Below are positions 52,674-60,516 of a DNA stretch of 64,000 nt, piece by piece. Origin of the DNA: Pantoea sp. (GTDB taxonomy: Bacteria > Pseudomonadota > Gammaproteobacteria > Enterobacterales > Enterobacteriaceae); contig NZ_JAPWKD010000011.1 of assembly GCF_028283705.1 (NCBI RefSeq), forward strand, positions 620,001 to 684,000, written 5' to 3'. The stretch's first letter is position 1, and the number at the start of each line of letters is the position of its first letter. The translations under genes and the position numbers were made by a program. The notes under the pieces were generated by a model, which worked only from the letters and a program-made list of their open reading frames with translations, did not search any database and was not told the origin of the DNA.

Positions 52674-53416
52674 ACCAGGAACGTAAACCGCTGCTGGAAA
52701 TGATCGGCATCGATAAAACCTTTGGTCGTCAGACCGTACTGAAAAACTGCTCGCTGAGCGTGAATCGCGGTGAAACCGTGGTGCTGATTGGCCCGTCCGG
52801 TTCGGGTAAATCGACGCTGCTGCGTTGCGTCAATTTGCTGTCCCCGGCTGACAGCGGCGATGTTTTTTTTGCCCGGCAAAACATCAGCCGTGGCGAAGTT
52901 CCGCCGCATCAGCTGCGCCAGCGTATTGGCATGGTGTTTCAGAACTACGAATTGTTTTCCCATCTCACCGCTGCGGAAAACATCATGCTGGCCCCGATGA
53001 CGGTGCTGGGCATCAACCGCATTGAGGCGCGCAAACAGGCCGAAATGCTGCTGGCAAAGGTGCGTATCAATGAACGCGCCGACCACTTCCCGGATGAGCT
53101 TTCCGGCGGCCAGCAGCAGCGTGTGGCGATTGCCCGCGCGCTGGCGATGAAACCCGAACTGATGTTGTACGACGAACCGACCTCGGCGCTGGATCCGGAA
53201 ATGATCCGTGAAGTGCTGGATGTGATGGCGGAGCTGAGTGCCGAAGGCATGACCAGCATGGTCGTAACCCATGAAATGGGTTTTGCCCGCCGCGCTGCCA
53301 ATCAAATCCTGTTTATGGAAGAGGGCGAAATTCTCGAACGCGCCAGCGCCCAGGACTTTTTTACCGGCCAGGTCAGCGAACGCGCCAAACGTTTCCTCGA
53401 CCAGATCTTACATTAA
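52670..53416 (+). CDS. Amino-acid ABC transporter ATP-binding protein
   Basis: A 248-residue ATPase of the GlnQ/HisP group. Walker A GPSGSGKS (about 40-47), signature LSGGQQQR (about 145), Walker [15 protein letters not shown] (about 163) and the H-loop [10 protein letters not shown] are intact. ATG overlaps the permease stop (ATGA), which shows translational coupling. Confidence 0.92.
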   Translation: MNQERKPLLEMIGIDKTFGRQTVLKNCSLSVNRGETVVLIGPSGSGKSTLLRCVNLLSPADSGDVFFARQNISRGEVPPHQLRQRIGMVFQNYELFSHLTAAENIMLAPMTVLGINRIEARKQAEMLLAKVRINERADHFPDELSGGQQQRVAIARALAMKPELMLYDEPTSALDPEMIREVLDVMAELSAEGMTSMVVTHEMGFARRAANQILFMEEGEILERASAQDFFTGQVSERAKRFLDQILH

Positions 53417-53429
53417 TAGCGGAGTACCT

Positions 53430-54605
53430 ATGAGTAGTTACCAGGCAGACAGTGTGCGCATGAAGCGGGATCTTACCGCACTGGTCGCCATCAATACCGA
53501 AAACCCGCCCGGTCACGAACGTGAGGCCGCCGAGTGCGTAGCAGGCTGGCTGCGCGAAGCGGGTTTTGACCTCTCGTTCAGCGAGTATGCGCCAGGGCGC
53601 ACCAACGTGATCGCGCTGCTGAAAAACGGCGACGGCCCCTGTTTTGCCTTTAATACCCACCTCGACACCGTCCCGGCCGGGACCGGTTGGTCGAGCGATC
53701 CCTTTACCCTGACCGAGCGTGAAGGGCGTTTATACGGTCGTGGTGCCTGTGATGCCAAAGGCCCGCTGGTGGCGATGGTGGAAGCGCTGCGCATGCTGGC
53801 GGCGACCCGTCACAGCTGGTCCGGCACGCTAATGGGCGTGTTCACGGCGGATGAAGAAGTGGCGAGTGAAGGGGCGAAGTTTTATGTGCGCGATCAGCCG
53901 CCGGCCATCGACTTTGCAGTGATTGGCGAACCGACCTCCAACGCCACCTTCTCGGCCCATAAGGGCAGCCTGCGTCCGCGTGTGCGGGTGAAAGGCGTGA
54001 CGGCGCATTCCGGTACGCCGGAGTTGGGTATCAACGCGATTTACCAGTCGGCGAAACTGCTCGGGTTGATCGAGGAGGCCCATCATCAGCAGGTGCGCTG
54101 CCGCTGCCACGCGCTGGTGGGTAACGCCAGTTTAACCGTCACCCGTATCCACGGCGGGCACGCCGATAACGTGGTGCCGGATAACTGCGAACTGCTGCTG
54201 GATCGCCGCATGGTGCCGGGCGAAGACGAAGCAGAGGTGAAAGCGGAGCTGCAACAGCTGCTCGATCACGCCAGAGAACAATCCGGTGTTGAGGCGGAAA
54301 TCATCGCCTGGCAACCGACCACCGGTGGCGCAACCGAAACTGACAGCAATGAAGCCATTGTGCAGCACAGCCTGGCGGCCTGCCGTCGGCATGGTCAGCC
54401 GGAACCCGGCCCGTTTGGTTTCCAGGGCGGCTGTGATTTGGTGCATTTCCGTACCCTCGGTGCCAAAGGTGTGGTGGTCGGCCCCGGCGCGCTGGCGGTG
54501 GCGCATAAGCCGGACGAGTTTGTCCCGGTAGAGGAGTTTATCGCTGCGGCTTACATCTATCTCGATATCGCGCTGGCGATGCTGCCTGCGGAGGCCCACG
54601 CGTGA
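53430..54605 (+). CDS. M20-family deacylase/peptidase (ArgE/DapE type)
   Basis: A 391-residue zinc amidohydrolase. Metal and catalytic residues are His77 and Asp79 (NTHLDTVPA), Asp108 (GACDAKGP), Glu142-Glu143 (ADEEVASE) and a late His in AVAHKPDEFV. A dimerisation insert lies between (KGVTAHSGTPELG). It should remove an acyl group or cleave an amide from an amino-acid derivative brought in by the adjacent transporter. GGAG eight bases before the ATG at 53430 sets the start. The next gene overlaps by 4 bp. Confidence 0.85.
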   Translation: MSSYQADSVRMKRDLTALVAINTENPPGHEREAAECVAGWLREAGFDLSFSEYAPGRTNVIALLKNGDGPCFAFNTHLDTVPAGTGWSSDPFTLTEREGRLYGRGACDAKGPLVAMVEALRMLAATRHSWSGTLMGVFTADEEVASEGAKFYVRDQPPAIDFAVIGEPTSNATFSAHKGSLRPRVRVKGVTAHSGTPELGINAIYQSAKLLGLIEEAHHQQVRCRCHALVGNASLTVTRIHGGHADNVVPDNCELLLDRRMVPGEDEAEVKAELQQLLDHAREQSGVEAEIIAWQPTTGGATETDSNEAIVQHSLAACRRHGQPEPGPFGFQGGCDLVHFRTLGAKGVVVGPGALAVAHKPDEFVPVEEFIAAAYIYLDIALAMLPAEAHA

Positions 54606-55702
54606 AGGCGCAACTGTGGCACGGCGATCTGCATTACGCCGGGGTGACGCTGCATACCGCGGCATCCGGCGCGGTACATGCGCTCGATACCCTGTGGCTC
54701 CAGCTGGAAGATCAGGGTGTGCAGGGCATCGGTGAAGTGCGGCTTAACATTGCTTATCTGCATGGCTACAGCGAACAGCAGGTGCTGAACAATCTGCTGG
54801 CGACGCTGGCACAGTGGGACTGGCAGGCCGATGCGCACAGCATGCTGGCTGCCGTGCACGCCGAGGATAGCCCGCTGCTGGCTCCGTCACGCATGGTGCT
54901 GGATATGGCGCTGCATGACCTGCTGGCACGTCAGCAGGGCGTCAGCCTGGCAGCCTGGCTGGGTGCACCGACAGCGGCATTGGGTTTCGCCACCAACCAG
55001 ACGCTGTTCTGGGGCAGCGAAGCGCAACTGCTGGCCCAGGCGAAAGGGTATGTCGGGCGCGGTTTCACCCAGCTGAAACTGCGCACCGGCGTGGCGGATT
55101 TCGCCACCGATCTGGCGCGTTTACAGGCGTTGCGCGACGCCTTCGGCGACCAGATCTCACTGGCGATCGACGTTAACGGCCAGTGGTCGCTGGCGCAGGC
55201 CCACCAGGTGCTGCCGCAATTGCGTGAACTTCAGCTGAGTTATATCGAGCAGCCGCTGGCCGTCGCTGATGACCGGCATCTGGCGGAGCTGTACCCGTAT
55301 GCCATCCCGATCATGCTCGACGAAAGCCTTAACAGCAACGCGGCCATCGATCGCCTGATCGCGGCCGAAGGGGCGCTGTGGGGCCATCTCAAGCTGGTCA
55401 AATTGGGTGGACTGGCACCGACGCTGGCGGCGGCGCGCCGTCTGCAAAACGCGGCGGTTCCTTTCATGATTGGTCAGATGAATGAAGGCCATGCGGCGAC
55501 GGCAGCGGCGTTGCAGCTGTGCCGCGTGCTGCAACCGGCGTTCGCCGAACTTTATGGCGCTGATGGTTTAACTGATGACCCGGTCAGCGGTCTCGCTTAT
55601 GCCCACGGCCAGGTCGCCGTGAACGATTCTCCCGGCCTGGGTGTGCAGTTTTCTGCCGCCGACGCCACTTTCCTTCAGGAGTTTAGTGATGCAACAGCTT
55701 AA
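54602..55702 (+). CDS. Enolase-superfamily (muconate-lactonising/dipeptide-epimerase-like) enzyme
   Basis: A 366-residue enolase-superfamily enzyme with the capping domain and the TIM barrel. Metal ligands Asp190 (AIDVNG), Glu216 (IEQPL) and Asp240 (MLDES) are in place, and Lys267 (LVKLGG) is the acid/base on strand six. On strand two the usual KxK is KLR (Lys159, Arg161), so the second lysine is Arg. This leaves the epimerase or lactonising call open. The ribosome site is inside the M20 gene and the M24 gene overlaps its end, so it is coupled on both sides. Confidence 0.78.
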   Translation: MKAQLWHGDLHYAGVTLHTAASGAVHALDTLWLQLEDQGVQGIGEVRLNIAYLHGYSEQQVLNNLLATLAQWDWQADAHSMLAAVHAEDSPLLAPSRMVLDMALHDLLARQQGVSLAAWLGAPTAALGFATNQTLFWGSEAQLLAQAKGYVGRGFTQLKLRTGVADFATDLARLQALRDAFGDQISLAIDVNGQWSLAQAHQVLPQLRELQLSYIEQPLAVADDRHLAELYPYAIPIMLDESLNSNAAIDRLIAAEGALWGHLKLVKLGGLAPTLAAARRLQNAAVPFMIGQMNEGHAATAAALQLCRVLQPAFAELYGADGLTDDPVSGLAYAHGQVAVNDSPGLGVQFSAADATFLQEFSDATA

Positions 55703-56858
55703 TAATGTAGTCCAGGGCAGTGAGTCCGCCTTCAGCGCGGACGAGTATGCACTGCGTATGCAGCGCACCCGTGAGCGTCTTAGCGCCGCCGGTGTCGATG
55801 TGATGATCGTCACCGGGCCGGAAAATATCTTCTGGCTCACCGGTCAGCAAACCCCCGGTTATTACACCTTCCAGGCGCTGCTGCTGCCGGTAGAAGGGGA
55901 CCCGGTGTTTGTGATTCGCCAGCTGGAATACTTCAACTTTATCGCCAACACCTTTATTTCTGACGCCGCCATCTATCAGGATGGCGATAACCCGGTGGAT
56001 TTTCTTGTCGGCATGTTGCAACAGCGTGGCTGGCTGAATAAGCGCATCGGGCTGGACAAACGCGGCTGGTTCCTGCCGATTGCTGTCTACGAACTGCTGC
56101 AAAGCAAACTCGGTACCATCGCCGACACCGCTGGCGTGATCGAACCGCTGCGTGCGGTGAAGTCTGCGGCAGAAGTGGAAAAAATCGCCACCGCGGCACG
56201 TTATGTTGATGCGGGTATGCGTGCCGGTATGGCAGCAATTCGCAGCGGCAGCGATGAAAACGCGCTGGTTTCCGCGATGATGGGTGCCGCCATCGCGGCC
56301 GGTTCTGAATATGTCGGGATGGAGCCGCTGGTGTCCACCGGACCGCGTAGTGGTGTGCCGCACGGCACCTGGCGTCGTCGCGTGATGCAGGATAACGAGC
56401 CAGTATTTCTCGAAATGGCTGCTGCGCATGATCGCTACCACGCTGCGCTGATGCGTTCGGCGTGGATTGGTCGCCCACCGGCGATTGCGCTGGAAATGGA
56501 AAAAGTGTGCCAGGAAGCGTTGCAGGCGGCACTGGATGCCATCCGTCCGGGTGCCACCTGTGCCGAGCCGCATATCGCCTGCCAAAAAGTGATCGATCGC
56601 GCCGGTTTCACCGAACATTTCAAAAAACGCACCGGTTATTCCATCGGTGTCTCTTTCGCACCGGACTGGGGCGAAGGCGGCATTCTCAGCCTGTACAGCG
56701 GTGTTACCACCGAATTGCAGCCAGGCATGACTTTCCATATTCCACCGGCGCTGCGCATTTACGGCGAATTCACCGTCGGCGTCAGTGAAACCGTGGTGGT
56801 CACGGAAACCGGTTATCGCCAGCTTGGCAGTCTCTCTCGTCCATTAACTTTGCTGTAA
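55689..56858 (+). CDS. M24-family hydrolase without the metal site (creatinase/ectoine-hydrolase-like)
   Basis: A 389-residue pita-bread-fold protein with the creatinase N-terminal domain (MIVTGPENIFWLTGQQTPGY region, about 39-59) and a C-terminal M24 domain. The first metal-binding Asp is replaced by Glu242 (FLEMAAAHD) and the second lies where HAALMR gives Ala253, so the dinuclear metal site of aminopeptidase P is lost, as in creatinase and ectoine hydrolase. His225 in SGVPHGTW is kept. A ring-opening C-N hydrolase role on the imported compound is therefore likelier than peptidase activity. AGGAG before the ATG at 55689. Confidence 0.78.
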   Translation: MQQLNNVVQGSESAFSADEYALRMQRTRERLSAAGVDVMIVTGPENIFWLTGQQTPGYYTFQALLLPVEGDPVFVIRQLEYFNFIANTFISDAAIYQDGDNPVDFLVGMLQQRGWLNKRIGLDKRGWFLPIAVYELLQSKLGTIADTAGVIEPLRAVKSAAEVEKIATAARYVDAGMRAGMAAIRSGSDENALVSAMMGAAIAAGSEYVGMEPLVSTGPRSGVPHGTWRRRVMQDNEPVFLEMAAAHDRYHAALMRSAWIGRPPAIALEMEKVCQEALQAALDAIRPGATCAEPHIACQKVIDRAGFTEHFKKRTGYSIGVSFAPDWGEGGILSLYSGVTTELQPGMTFHIPPALRIYGEFTVGVSETVVVTETGYRQLGSLSRPLTLL

Positions 56859-56867
56859 GGAATTTCC

Positions 56868-57791
56868 ATGAAAGATATCAACGAATGCCGTGAACGCCTG
56901 CGTGGCATTTTCAACATCACCGTCACGCCGTTTGCGGCTGACGGCGCTATCGACTTCGCTGCCCTGCGGGAAAACATTGAGCGCGTCATTGGTCTTGGTT
57001 ATGACGGCATTCTGATTGGCGGGACGTATGGCGAGTTTCCGGTGATGTCACTGGCCGAGCGCCGTGAATTGTTCTATCAGGTGATGGATTGTGTGCAGGA
57101 CCGTATCCCGGTGATGCTGTGCAGCGCCAGCTCAGACCCGCGTGATGCGCGTGAACTGACTATTCTGGCGGGCGATTTGGGTGGTTTACCGATGGTCACT
57201 GCACCGTACGTCAGCGAAATCACCGACGCGCAAATCCTGTCTTATTTCAAAGAGATGGCACCGTTATCTAAAACCGGCATCCTGGTCTACAACGCACCGG
57301 GCATTGGTATCACGCTGTCGCCTGCCTTGCTTGAGCAACTGGCGGATGTCACGGGTGTGGTGGGGATCAAACAGGGGGATCTTAACCCGACCGCCATCGA
57401 CCAGATCGCCAACCGCCTGCGTGGACGTCTGCGTCTGTTCTGCGCCTCGGACCTCGCGTTCTTAGGCCCGATGATGGCTGGCTTTGACGGTATCAGCACC
57501 ACCAACAGCGGGGCGCTGCCGGAGCTGGTGTTGGCGACATTCCGCGCGGTGGAAAAAGGCGATGCGGGCACGGCTCGCGATCTTCATCAGCTGTGGTACG
57601 ACTACCGTGCCCTGGCGCGTCAGCACGGTCAGCCGCAGTTGGTGAAAGCGGCAATGGCGTTGCGTGGCTTCAACGGTGGTCGCGTACGTGCGCCGCTGCT
57701 GGATATTTCTGCCGAAGCCCAGACAGCGCTGACCAGCGTGATGCACAAACTGGCCAGCGATGCGCGTACCGGCGTTACCCTCGCTGAGTAA
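56868..57791 (+). CDS. DapA/NAL-family aldolase (dihydrodipicolinate synthase-like)
   Basis: A 307-residue TIM-barrel lyase/synthase. The Schiff-base lysine is Lys168 (VVGIKQGD) and the catalytic tyrosine Tyr141 (LVYNAPG); GGTYGEF stands where DapA has GTTGE. Members make or split a C-C bond with pyruvate, so this enzyme may release pyruvate from the degraded compound. It lies 9 bp after the M24 gene and its 3' end overlaps the convergent amidotransferase gene by 17 bp. Confidence 0.83.
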   Translation: MKDINECRERLRGIFNITVTPFAADGAIDFAALRENIERVIGLGYDGILIGGTYGEFPVMSLAERRELFYQVMDCVQDRIPVMLCSASSDPRDARELTILAGDLGGLPMVTAPYVSEITDAQILSYFKEMAPLSKTGILVYNAPGIGITLSPALLEQLADVTGVVGIKQGDLNPTAIDQIANRLRGRLRLFCASDLAFLGPMMAGFDGISTTNSGALPELVLATFRAVEKGDAGTARDLHQLWYDYRALARQHGQPQLVKAAMALRGFNGGRVRAPLLDISAEAQTALTSVMHKLASDARTGVTLAE

Positions 57792-58851
57792 GCGCCGCCT
57801 GTAGAAACGCGGTGATCAGCGGGTGCGGGGCATCCGGACGCGATGCCAGTTCGGGATGGCCCTGCACCCCTTGCCAGAACAGATGATCGGGCAAGGTTAT
57901 ACCCTCAACGATATCGTCGGTCTGCGCGTTGACCTGCACGCCACTGGCGCTGAGTTGAGCAAATAACTGCGGATTAAAGCGATAACGATGGTTGTAATGC
58001 ATGGCACCGTCATGAAATGGCAGCACCCCGCAACGGTGATGACCATCGACGAAGGCGACAAAGCTGTGCAGGGCCGCATCGGGGGCGACCTCCGCCAGAA
58101 TCGCCTGTTCGCACGCTGGCTGCTGGCGCACGGCAGCCGTAGCCATGCTCTGCATCCCGAGACACAGCCCGAGGGTGGGGAGTGGGCGGGTCACTGTGGC
58201 TTGCGCGACGCGGATTTGTCCCTGTACCGCCGCCATTGATGATCCACCCGGCAGCAACACGCCATGCAGCCCCTTCAGTTCATCCAGGCTGGCGGAGAGC
58301 GAGGCGGGTGGCAGGAAGTGGATGTCGAGCGTCAGATGCAATGCGGATGCAGCATCACCCAGCGCCGCCAGCGTGGCCGGATAAGCCTGACGATGGTCAG
58401 CTTCGCGACCAATCAGGCCAATACGCAGCGTGCTGGCAGGTTCAGCGGCTGGTGCGGCAGACCAGCGACCATAGTGGTCGGTATGCAGGGTGAGCAGCGG
58501 CTGAGTGTCATCGCGCAGTACCAGCGTCTGGCCGCTGTCGTGGCTGAACAGCCGGGTGCCAGGCAGATCAACAATTTCTGTGGCACGCGTGGTGTGTAAG
58601 ACGATCACTGCGCCAGCGTTCGGTAGCGAGTCGGCGCTGCTGACTTCCTGTTGCAGCGTATCGCTGCGATACAGGCCGCTGGTGACGCAATAACCGGCGG
58701 GAATAACGTGTTGATGGCTATCGGGCACATCGCCGCTAAAGCTGGGGCGCAGGCTCCATAACGGCAACCCGAGTTGATTAGCCCACAGGCTGGCGGTGAC
58801 ACCGTAACGGGCCGGTAAGGGTGAATCATCGAGAATGAATATCAGTGACAC
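57775..58851 (-). CDS. Stand-alone CTP-synthase-type class I glutamine amidotransferase
   Basis: A 358-residue protein. Residues from about 142 match the amidotransferase half of CTP synthase: LRIGLIGRE, LLPGGSS, the nucleophile Cys230 in GLCLGMQSMATAA, and His332/Glu334 in GHPELASRPDAPHPL. The synthetase half is absent; the first 140 residues form a small domain I do not recognise. It starts with GTG (AGGAAAA upstream) and is read divergently from the aminotransferase over a 68-bp gap holding the regulon motif. It may hydrolyse a gamma-glutamyl or glutamine-like amide in the same pathway. Confidence 0.75.
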   Translation of the reverse strand: MSLIFILDDSPLPARYGVTASLWANQLGLPLWSLRPSFSGDVPDSHQHVIPAGYCVTSGLYRSDTLQQEVSSADSLPNAGAVIVLHTTRATEIVDLPGTRLFSHDSGQTLVLRDDTQPLLTLHTDHYGRWSAAPAAEPASTLRIGLIGREADHRQAYPATLAALGDAASALHLTLDIHFLPPASLSASLDELKGLHGVLLPGGSSMAAVQGQIRVAQATVTRPLPTLGLCLGMQSMATAAVRQQPACEQAILAEVAPDAALHSFVAFVDGHHRCGVLPFHDGAMHYNHRYRFNPQLFAQLSASGVQVNAQTDDIVEGITLPDHLFWQGVQGHPELASRPDAPHPLITAFLQAALTQRG

Positions 58852-58881
58852 GGCAATTTTCCTGCTGATGTTGGATGAATA

Positions 58882-58900
58882 ATTGTATTAGTTGAATCAT
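58882..58900. promoter_or_regulatory. GntR-regulon motif between amidotransferase and aminotransferase genes
   Basis: ATTGTATTAGTTGAATCAT lies in the 68-bp divergent gap and extends into a TTGTAT...ATACAA inverted repeat (58883-58909). It can serve both genes. Confidence 0.55.
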
Positions 58901-58919
58901 CAGATACAAAAGAGGATTT

Positions 58920-60128
58920 ATGAATAACAGTCAAACGGCCCGGCGCATGCAGCGGGTACGACCTTCGCCAACCGCGACCATTTCTGACCAGGTACGTGCA
59001 CTGGAAGCAGCAGGCAAAGCGGTGATCAATCTGGGCGAGGGCGAGCTGGATTTTGCCACCCCGGCGTCAATCAGCTATGCCGGTATCGAAGCCATTGTGC
59101 AGCAGCAAACCAAGTACACCGCCGTGGCGGGTACCGCAGCATTGAAGGCGGCAATTGCCGGTAAATTTGCCCGTGATAATCAGTTGCAGTTCGCGCCAGA
59201 TGAAATCATCGCCGGTAGCGGAGCGAAGCAGCTGATTTTTAATGCGCTGCTGGCGACGGTCGATGCAGGCCAGCAGGTGATCATTCCCGCCCCTTACTGG
59301 GTGTCTTACCCGGACATGGTCACGCTGGCGGAAGGTGAGCCGGTGATTGTTCCCTGCGCTGAAGCGGACGGCTGGAAGCTACAACCGGCGCAGCTGGCGG
59401 CGGCCCTGATGTCGGAAACGCGCTGGGTGATCCTCAATTCGCCGGGCAATCCAACCGGTGCGATTTATAGCGCCCAGGAGCTGCGGGCGCTGGCAGATGT
59501 GCTGTCCGATCATCCGCATGTGCTGATTATGGCCGATGATATCTATGAACCGCTGCGTTATGACCAGACGCCGTTCGCGACCTTTGCCGAAGTGGCACCC
59601 CAACTGGCACATCGCACCCTGACGGTGAACGGCGTGTCAAAAAGCCATGCCATGACCGGCTGGCGTCTGGGCTATGCGGCGGGACCGCGCTGGCTGATTG
59701 CGGCGATGCAGGTGCTGCAATCGCAAAGCACCTCCAATGCCAGCAGCATCGCCCAGGCGGCGGCGGTGGCAGCGTTGAATCAACCGGCTGATTTTCTGGT
59801 GGGCTGGCTGGCAAAACTGGAACAGCGTCGTAACCAGGTGCTGGCGATGATCGCGGCCACCGACGGACTGAGTGCCAGTGCCCCACAAGGCGCATTTTAT
59901 GTGTTTGCCAATTGCCAGGGGTTGATGGGTCGCCGTACGCCGGGCGGAGAGGTGATCAGCGATGATAAGGAGCTGGCCTCCTGGCTGCTGGCGGAAGCCC
60001 AGGTGGCGGTGTTGCATGGTTCGGCGTTTGGGACGCCGGGCTATCTGCGTATCGCCTATGCGGTGGACGATGCGCTGCTGGAAACGGCGTGCCAGCGATT
60101 GCTGACCGCATGCGCAAAACTGCGTTAG
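58920..60128 (+). CDS. Class I PLP-dependent aminotransferase (AspC type)
   Basis: A 402-residue fold-type I aminotransferase. The PLP lysine is Lys241 (NGVSKSHAMTGWRLGY), with NSPGNPTGA, MADDIYEPL and the C-terminal Arg (YLRIAYA) that binds the substrate carboxylate. It looks like the aspartate/aromatic aminotransferase Igamma group. It should move the amino group of a breakdown product to 2-oxoglutarate or pyruvate. AGAGGA lies before the ATG and the regulon motif 20-38 bp upstream. Confidence 0.88.
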   Translation: MNNSQTARRMQRVRPSPTATISDQVRALEAAGKAVINLGEGELDFATPASISYAGIEAIVQQQTKYTAVAGTAALKAAIAGKFARDNQLQFAPDEIIAGSGAKQLIFNALLATVDAGQQVIIPAPYWVSYPDMVTLAEGEPVIVPCAEADGWKLQPAQLAAALMSETRWVILNSPGNPTGAIYSAQELRALADVLSDHPHVLIMADDIYEPLRYDQTPFATFAEVAPQLAHRTLTVNGVSKSHAMTGWRLGYAAGPRWLIAAMQVLQSQSTSNASSIAQAAAVAALNQPADFLVGWLAKLEQRRNQVLAMIAATDGLSASAPQGAFYVFANCQGLMGRRTPGGEVISDDKELASWLLAEAQVAVLHGSAFGTPGYLRIAYAVDDALLETACQRLLTACAKLR

Positions 60129-60146
60129 CGCCAGGTTTTTGGCTTT

Positions 60147-60200
60147 GCGCGATAAATCGCGCCGCTACAAATGTGGCGGTAGCGGCGTGATTTATCACGC
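60147..60200. repeat. Intergenic palindromic repeat, copy B
   Basis: The left arm (60147-60168) is identical to that of copy A at 49107, and the right arm (60179-60200, GTAGCGGCGTGATTTATCAC...) is its near-perfect complement. It follows the aminotransferase stop by 18 bp. The remaining 316 bp to the next gene are AT-rich and probably carry its promoter, with no other structure seen. Confidence 0.75.
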
Positions 60201-60516
60201 GTTTCAGAAACACTCCCGGTACCACTTTGATTACAACATACTACAACATCGACTAACAAAAACCGGCCACAGCGTCGCTGTATATCTGCTATTTAAGCGA
60301 GGCAGTAAATAAATTTTGTCCTGAATAAATACCGCACTGAAATTATCCACAAGTTGAATGATGTTTAATTTAATTGTGATGCTTTGCACACATCGAGAAT
60401 AATAAACGCAGAAAGCACAACCGCGTGCAGGGGAGTTATTAAGCTTAGAGGCGCAGAGTATGATCCTATGCTCAACGGCGACATTTAAAAATTAATACTT
60501 TCTGAAAGGTGCTCAC

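Noticed and set aside
53271..53429. Upstream extension of the M20 gene
   Set aside because: The frame before 53430 is the ATPase gene read in another phase; the GGAG before ATG 53430 marks the real start.
55683..56738. Minus-strand open frame of 351 codons
   Set aside because: It is antisense to the M24 gene, with low-complexity His/Arg/Gly-rich sequence and no recognisable domain.
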